A DNA stretch of 8,525 nucleotides from Hyphomicrobiales bacterium (lineage in GTDB: Bacteria > Pseudomonadota > Alphaproteobacteria > Rhizobiales > Afifellaceae): assembly GCA_013812985.1 (NCBI GenBank), contig JACCSN010000013.1, positions 1 through 8,525 on the forward strand. Reading direction: 5' to 3'. This document shows, piece after piece, positions 5,382 to 8,525 of the stretch. The translations under genes were made by a program, and so were the position numbers. The notes beneath the pieces are model-generated. The model was not told the origin of the DNA, ran no database searches, and was given only the letters and a program-made list of their open reading frames with translations. Within the stretch, counting starts at the first letter, position 1, and the number at the start of each line of letters is the position of its first letter.

Positions 5382-8300
5382 ATGGTTCCCTGGCGGGACT
5401 GCATTCTGTCTTTCAGCGCCCTGCCCGAGGTGGGGAGCCTCCTGCTGTCGACCATTCCGGGATGGGTCTGGTCGCGCGACGGCGCACGCCTGCTTTGGGC
5501 CAATCCCGCCGGCGCGGCGCTCCTCGGCGCAAGCCGGTTCAGCGCGTTGTCGGCGCGGCAATGGCCATCGAACCATCCGCTCCGCCGCGAATTGCAAGGC
5601 CTCCACCATGGAGGGCCCGAGGCTGGCGTGCTGGCCAGGCTGCGGATCGCCACGGACGCGCGCGCCCTGCCGATAGCCTGCCGCTGCCGCCATGTCCGCG
5701 CCGGCGGCGAGCGCGGCATCTTCGCCGTGGCCGTCGAGCCCGTGGCGAGCCTCCAGCCCTTGCCGGCACTCGCCGCCTTCTTCTCGGACGCGGATGCACG
5801 CGCGGTCATCGCAGATGAAACGGGAGCGGTTGTTGCCAGTTCGGAGCCGGATGCGGCGGCTCCGAGCCTCTCAGGCGCGCCATGGGTTGAGCTTGCCGAA
5901 GCAGGAAGAAAGCTCCGGCTTCATCTCCTCGCGCCCCAAGCTGCGCCGGCTCCGGAAGAAGCCTTGCCTTCCGAGCCGGCCTCTCCGCCCCTGGACGATG
6001 CCGGCCTTGTCATACCATGGCGAGACCCGCGCCTCCCTGAAGCGGGAACGGAGGAGGAGCGCTCGCTGAACCAGCCGGCCGAGACGTTTCCTCCCCTTCG
6101 GCGCGCGAACGAAGACGCCTTTAACGCTTCCGAAGCGGCTGAGCCAGCACTCGGCGCCGACGAGTTTGAACCCACTGCCCAGCCGACAACGCCCGCCGAG
6201 ACAGGCGTCGCGGCGAGCATAGCGCAACCGCCCGCTCCGGCGCTTGACGAGGCTTCCGCGCCTCCCCTTTCCGAGCCGCCGCGACGCTCGGTCATGGCCG
6301 GTCGCGTGCCGCGGGAATTGTCGCGGCGGCCGGTGCGCTTCCTGTGGCAGACCGACGCCGCCGACCGATTCCTCTTTCTCTCGCCGGGCCTGGCGCAAGT
6401 CGTCGGCCGCAATGCGGAAATCGTTGGCGAGCGCTGGCAGGACGCCGCGTTCCGGCTGCGGCTTGACCCCAGCCAGCGGATCGGGCGGGCGCTCGCCCAG
6501 CGGGACACCTGGAGCGGGCAGACGGCTTGGTGGCCGGTCGAAGGCTCGAATGTGCGCGTGCCGGCCGAACTGACCGCGCTGCCGATTTTTGGAGCCGACC
6601 ATTCCTTCCAGGGCTTTCGCGGCTTCGGCGTGCTGAAGCCCGCGGAAGCGCTGATGCCGGCCGCGTTCGACATCCGCTTCGGCGCGGCCGAGCAGGCCGA
6701 AGCCGCGCCGGCCGTGCAGCAGCCGCCTTACGAGGAATCGCTCTCCACGACGTCAGCCAATGTCGTGCCGATCCGCGCCGATCTGGACCGCACAGCGGAG
6801 AATGCCCGGCTGACGCCGCAGGAGCGGAACGCGTTCGAGGAAATCGCCGTCGCTCTTCGCGAGCGCGTCGAAGCCGTGGAACCGGGGATGCGCGGCTTTG
6901 ACCCGGCTGCGCATCCGCACCATGACGTTGAGCCCTCGGCGGCCCCGCCGGAGGCGGAGGCAAGCACTACCGAACCCGACGGAATCGATGCGAGAAACGG
7001 GGTCGAGCTTCCGCGTGCGGATGGGCAGCCGGGCGAGCCGGCTGACGCCGCGGCGGCTCGGCCCGAACCCCCACCCGCGTCAACATCAGCGCCAGTTGCG
7101 GCGGATCAGCCGGAAGCCGCCGCCCAGGAAGCGATTGAACCCGCTGCGGATGAGCCCCCCTCGCCGGCTGCGGAAGCGCCGCCCGAAACCGTCGGTCGCA
7201 TCGCGCCGCGGAGCGATAGTGGCGCCGAACCCGCCGCTCCCTTGGGCGAGCGCGTGTCGATGCCGGAAGGCGAGGCGCAACGCCGGCTTCGCGAGATGAC
7301 GGCGATCCTCGACACGGCCACCGACGGCGTCGTGATCGTCGACGCCGAAGGCGTCATCGAGAGCGTCAACGCCAGCGCGGAAGCGCTGTTCGGGCTCGAT
7401 GCGCATGAAATGCTGCGCGTGGAGTTCGGCGAGCTTTTGACGCCCGAGACGCGCGGCGCCGCTGACGATTACCTCTCCGGGCTGAAGGAGAACGGCGTCG
7501 CGAGCCTCCTGAACGAAGGCCGCGAGGTCGCCGCGCGCGCCGGCTCGGGGGCGATTCCGCTGTTCATGACGATGGGGCGCATCTCCGGCGCGGATGGCGG
7601 TCGTTTCTGCGCGGTGCTCCGCGACATCACCCACTGGAAGCGCAACGAGGCGGAGCTGGTGGCGGCGCGCCGCGCGGCGGAGGCCGCTTCCGGCCAGAAA
7701 TCCGAGTTCCTGGCCCGGGTGAGCCACGAGATCCGAACGCCCTTGAACGCCATCATCGGTTTCGCCGAGGTGATGATCGAGGAGCGGTTCGGGCCGGTGG
7801 AGAACGAGCGCTACCGGGAATATCTCCGCGATATCCGCGCGTCCGGCGAGCATGTCGTCAGCCTGGTCAACGACCTCCTCGACATCTCCAAGATCGAAGC
7901 CGGCAAGCTCGACCTCGATTTCGTCGCCGTGCCGCTGAACGATCTCGTGCGCGAATGCATCGCCCTCATGCAGCCGCAGGCGGGCCGGGCGCATGTCGTG
8001 CTGCGCTCCAGCCTGTCACGCGACGTTCCGGGCATCGTGGCCGATCAGCGGACGATCCGGCAGATCGTGCTGAACCTCCTGTCCAATTCGGTGAAGTTCA
8101 CTGGGCCTGGCGGCCAGGTGATCGCCTCCACGTGCCTTGCCGAAACCGGCGAGGCATACCTGCGCATCCGCGATACCGGGGAGGGCATGTCGGAGGAGGA
8201 GCTCGCCCGCGCGCTCGAGCCGTTCCGCCAGATCGCCACCGCGACGCTTTCCGACCGCACCGGCACCGGCCTCGGCCTGCCGCTCACCAAGGCGCTGGTG

Positions 8301-8396
8301 GAGGCCAACCGCGCGACGCTCGGCATCCGCAGCGCGCGTGGGGAGGGGACGGTGGTGACGATCACCTTCCCGCCGACGCGGGTGCTTTCGGAATAG
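5382..8396 (+). CDS. cbrA: PdhS/CbrA-family PAS sensor histidine kinase
   Basis: This is a cytoplasmic histidine kinase/phosphatase expected to act on the single-domain regulator DivK, and so on the cell-cycle regulator CtrA. From ATG 5382 it has 1004 residues, near the roughly 1,035 I recall for Brucella PdhS. Order: a degenerate PAS-like region (about 20-120), an Ala/Pro/Glu-rich linker (about 185-306), a second PAS-like region (about 312-420), a second long linker (about 420-634), and a clear PAS (635-754). Then comes HisKA with H782 in SHEIRTPLNAIIGFAEVM and the PdhS-type continuation ERFGPVENERYREYLRDI. The ATPase domain has N898/N902 (N box), D931-T-G (G1) and GTGLGLPL from G961 (G2). 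There are no membrane spans or receiver domain. Other in-frame starts are GTG 5304 and GTG 5367; the CtrA-like box favours 5367 or 5382. The phasin neighbour suggests CbrA; that symbol is less certain than the family. It is probably monocistronic. Confidence 0.9.
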   Translation: MVPWRDCILSFSALPEVGSLLLSTIPGWVWSRDGARLLWANPAGAALLGASRFSALSARQWPSNHPLRRELQGLHHGGPEAGVLARLRIATDARALPIACRCRHVRAGGERGIFAVAVEPVASLQPLPALAAFFSDADARAVIADETGAVVASSEPDAAAPSLSGAPWVELAEAGRKLRLHLLAPQAAPAPEEALPSEPASPPLDDAGLVIPWRDPRLPEAGTEEERSLNQPAETFPPLRRANEDAFNASEAAEPALGADEFEPTAQPTTPAETGVAASIAQPPAPALDEASAPPLSEPPRRSVMAGRVPRELSRRPVRFLWQTDAADRFLFLSPGLAQVVGRNAEIVGERWQDAAFRLRLDPSQRIGRALAQRDTWSGQTAWWPVEGSNVRVPAELTALPIFGADHSFQGFRGFGVLKPAEALMPAAFDIRFGAAEQAEAAPAVQQPPYEESLSTTSANVVPIRADLDRTAENARLTPQERNAFEEIAVALRERVEAVEPGMRGFDPAAHPHHDVEPSAAPPEAEASTTEPDGIDARNGVELPRADGQPGEPADAAAARPEPPPASTSAPVAADQPEAAAQEAIEPAADEPPSPAAEAPPETVGRIAPRSDSGAEPAAPLGERVSMPEGEAQRRLREMTAILDTATDGVVIVDAEGVIESVNASAEALFGLDAHEMLRVEFGELLTPETRGAADDYLSGLKENGVASLLNEGREVAARAGSGAIPLFMTMGRISGADGGRFCAVLRDITHWKRNEAELVAARRAAEAASGQKSEFLARVSHEIRTPLNAIIGFAEVMIEERFGPVENERYREYLRDIRASGEHVVSLVNDLLDISKIEAGKLDLDFVAVPLNDLVRECIALMQPQAGRAHVVLRSSLSRDVPGIVADQRTIRQIVLNLLSNSVKFTGPGGQVIASTCLAETGEAYLRIRDTGEGMSEEELARALEPFRQIATATLSDRTGTGLGLPLTKALVEANRATLGIRSARGEGTVVTITFPPTRVLSE

Positions 8397-8525
8397 CCAC
8401 ACGGCAGGGAATCCAGGTTAACACTCATTTGAGCTGAAGGATTTGGAGCAGGAAGTGCGGGCTCCAGCTGGCGGTTTTGCGGCGTGTCTTGACGCTTCCC
8501 TTGGCCTTGTTGGCGCGTACGAGGC
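8397..8525. other. Right-edge sequence without a recognised gene
   Basis: No hairpin terminator is visible after the kinase stop. A CtrA-like TTAA-N7-TTGA lies at 8418-8432. On the minus strand a frame is open from the window edge to a TGA at 8425-8427, about 33 codons, rich in Lys and Arg and ending HFLLQILQLK. On the plus strand another frame is open from about 8442 to the edge. Neither can be assigned from so short a piece. The base composition is slightly less GC-rich than the kinase. Confidence 0.4.
8425..8525 (-). CDS. Possible C-terminal fragment of an unrecognised minus-strand gene
   Basis: The minus strand is open from base 8525 to TGA at 8425-8427, giving about 32 residues that include RANKAKGSVKTRRKTASW and a hydrophobic end HFLLQILQLK. 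It would converge with the kinase gene, 28 bases away. I do not recognise it. A 101-base open frame is easily found by chance in GC-rich DNA, so this is only a candidate until the neighbouring sequence is read. Confidence 0.15.
   Translation of the reverse strand, partial: LVRANKAKGSVKTRRKTASWSPHFLLQILQLK

Noticed and set aside
7086..7994. 302-codon minus-strand open frame inside the kinase
   Set aside because: It is antisense to the PAS and HisKA coding region and its composition is that of a shadow frame.

Overview
The window is a chromosomal core segment from a high-GC alphaproteobacterium, most likely of the order Hyphomicrobiales (Rhizobiales). The evidence is a GcrA cell-cycle regulator, an argD-argF-hslO cluster, an ApaG protein, a phasin, and a PdhS/CbrA-type histidine kinase. 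Nothing in it looks like a mobile element, a CRISPR array or an RNA gene. All taxonomic and functional calls rest on recognising protein motifs by eye; no database search was run.

Layout. The left edge holds gcrA on the minus strand, cut by the window edge close to its C-terminus. A 343-base divergent intergenic region (505-847) separates it from argD and carries five GANTC sites, the recognition sequence of the CcrM methyltransferase. Three plus-strand genes follow as a tight unit: argD, argF and hslO (Hsp33), with a 10-base gap and then an ATGA overlap. Two minus-strand genes come next, apaG (convergent with hslO) and a phasin with its own terminator. The divergent region 5164-5381 holds a phasin promoter with two PhaR-like repeats and a CtrA-like box in front of the last gene. 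That gene is a cytoplasmic histidine kinase of about 1004 residues with three PAS-type regions joined by Ala/Pro/Glu-rich linkers. The last 129 bases hold no gene I can name.

How the parts fit. argD and argF are two arginine-biosynthesis steps, and hslO rides with them as a redox-activated chaperone. The two ends of the window are both cell-cycle regulators: GcrA reads CcrM-methylated GANTC sites together with sigma-70, and PdhS-family kinases act on DivK, upstream of CtrA. Consistent with this, the region next to gcrA is dense in GANTC and the region in front of the kinase has a near-consensus CtrA box. The phasin-kinase neighbourhood resembles the phasin-cbrA pair I recall from Sinorhizobium meliloti.

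I found no clearly undescribed system. The protein-coding content is ordinary core genome. The parts worth a second look are regulatory: the GANTC cluster, the argD leader structure, the PhaR-like repeats over the phasin promoter, the CtrA-like box, and a conserved-looking island inside the kinase's disordered linker.
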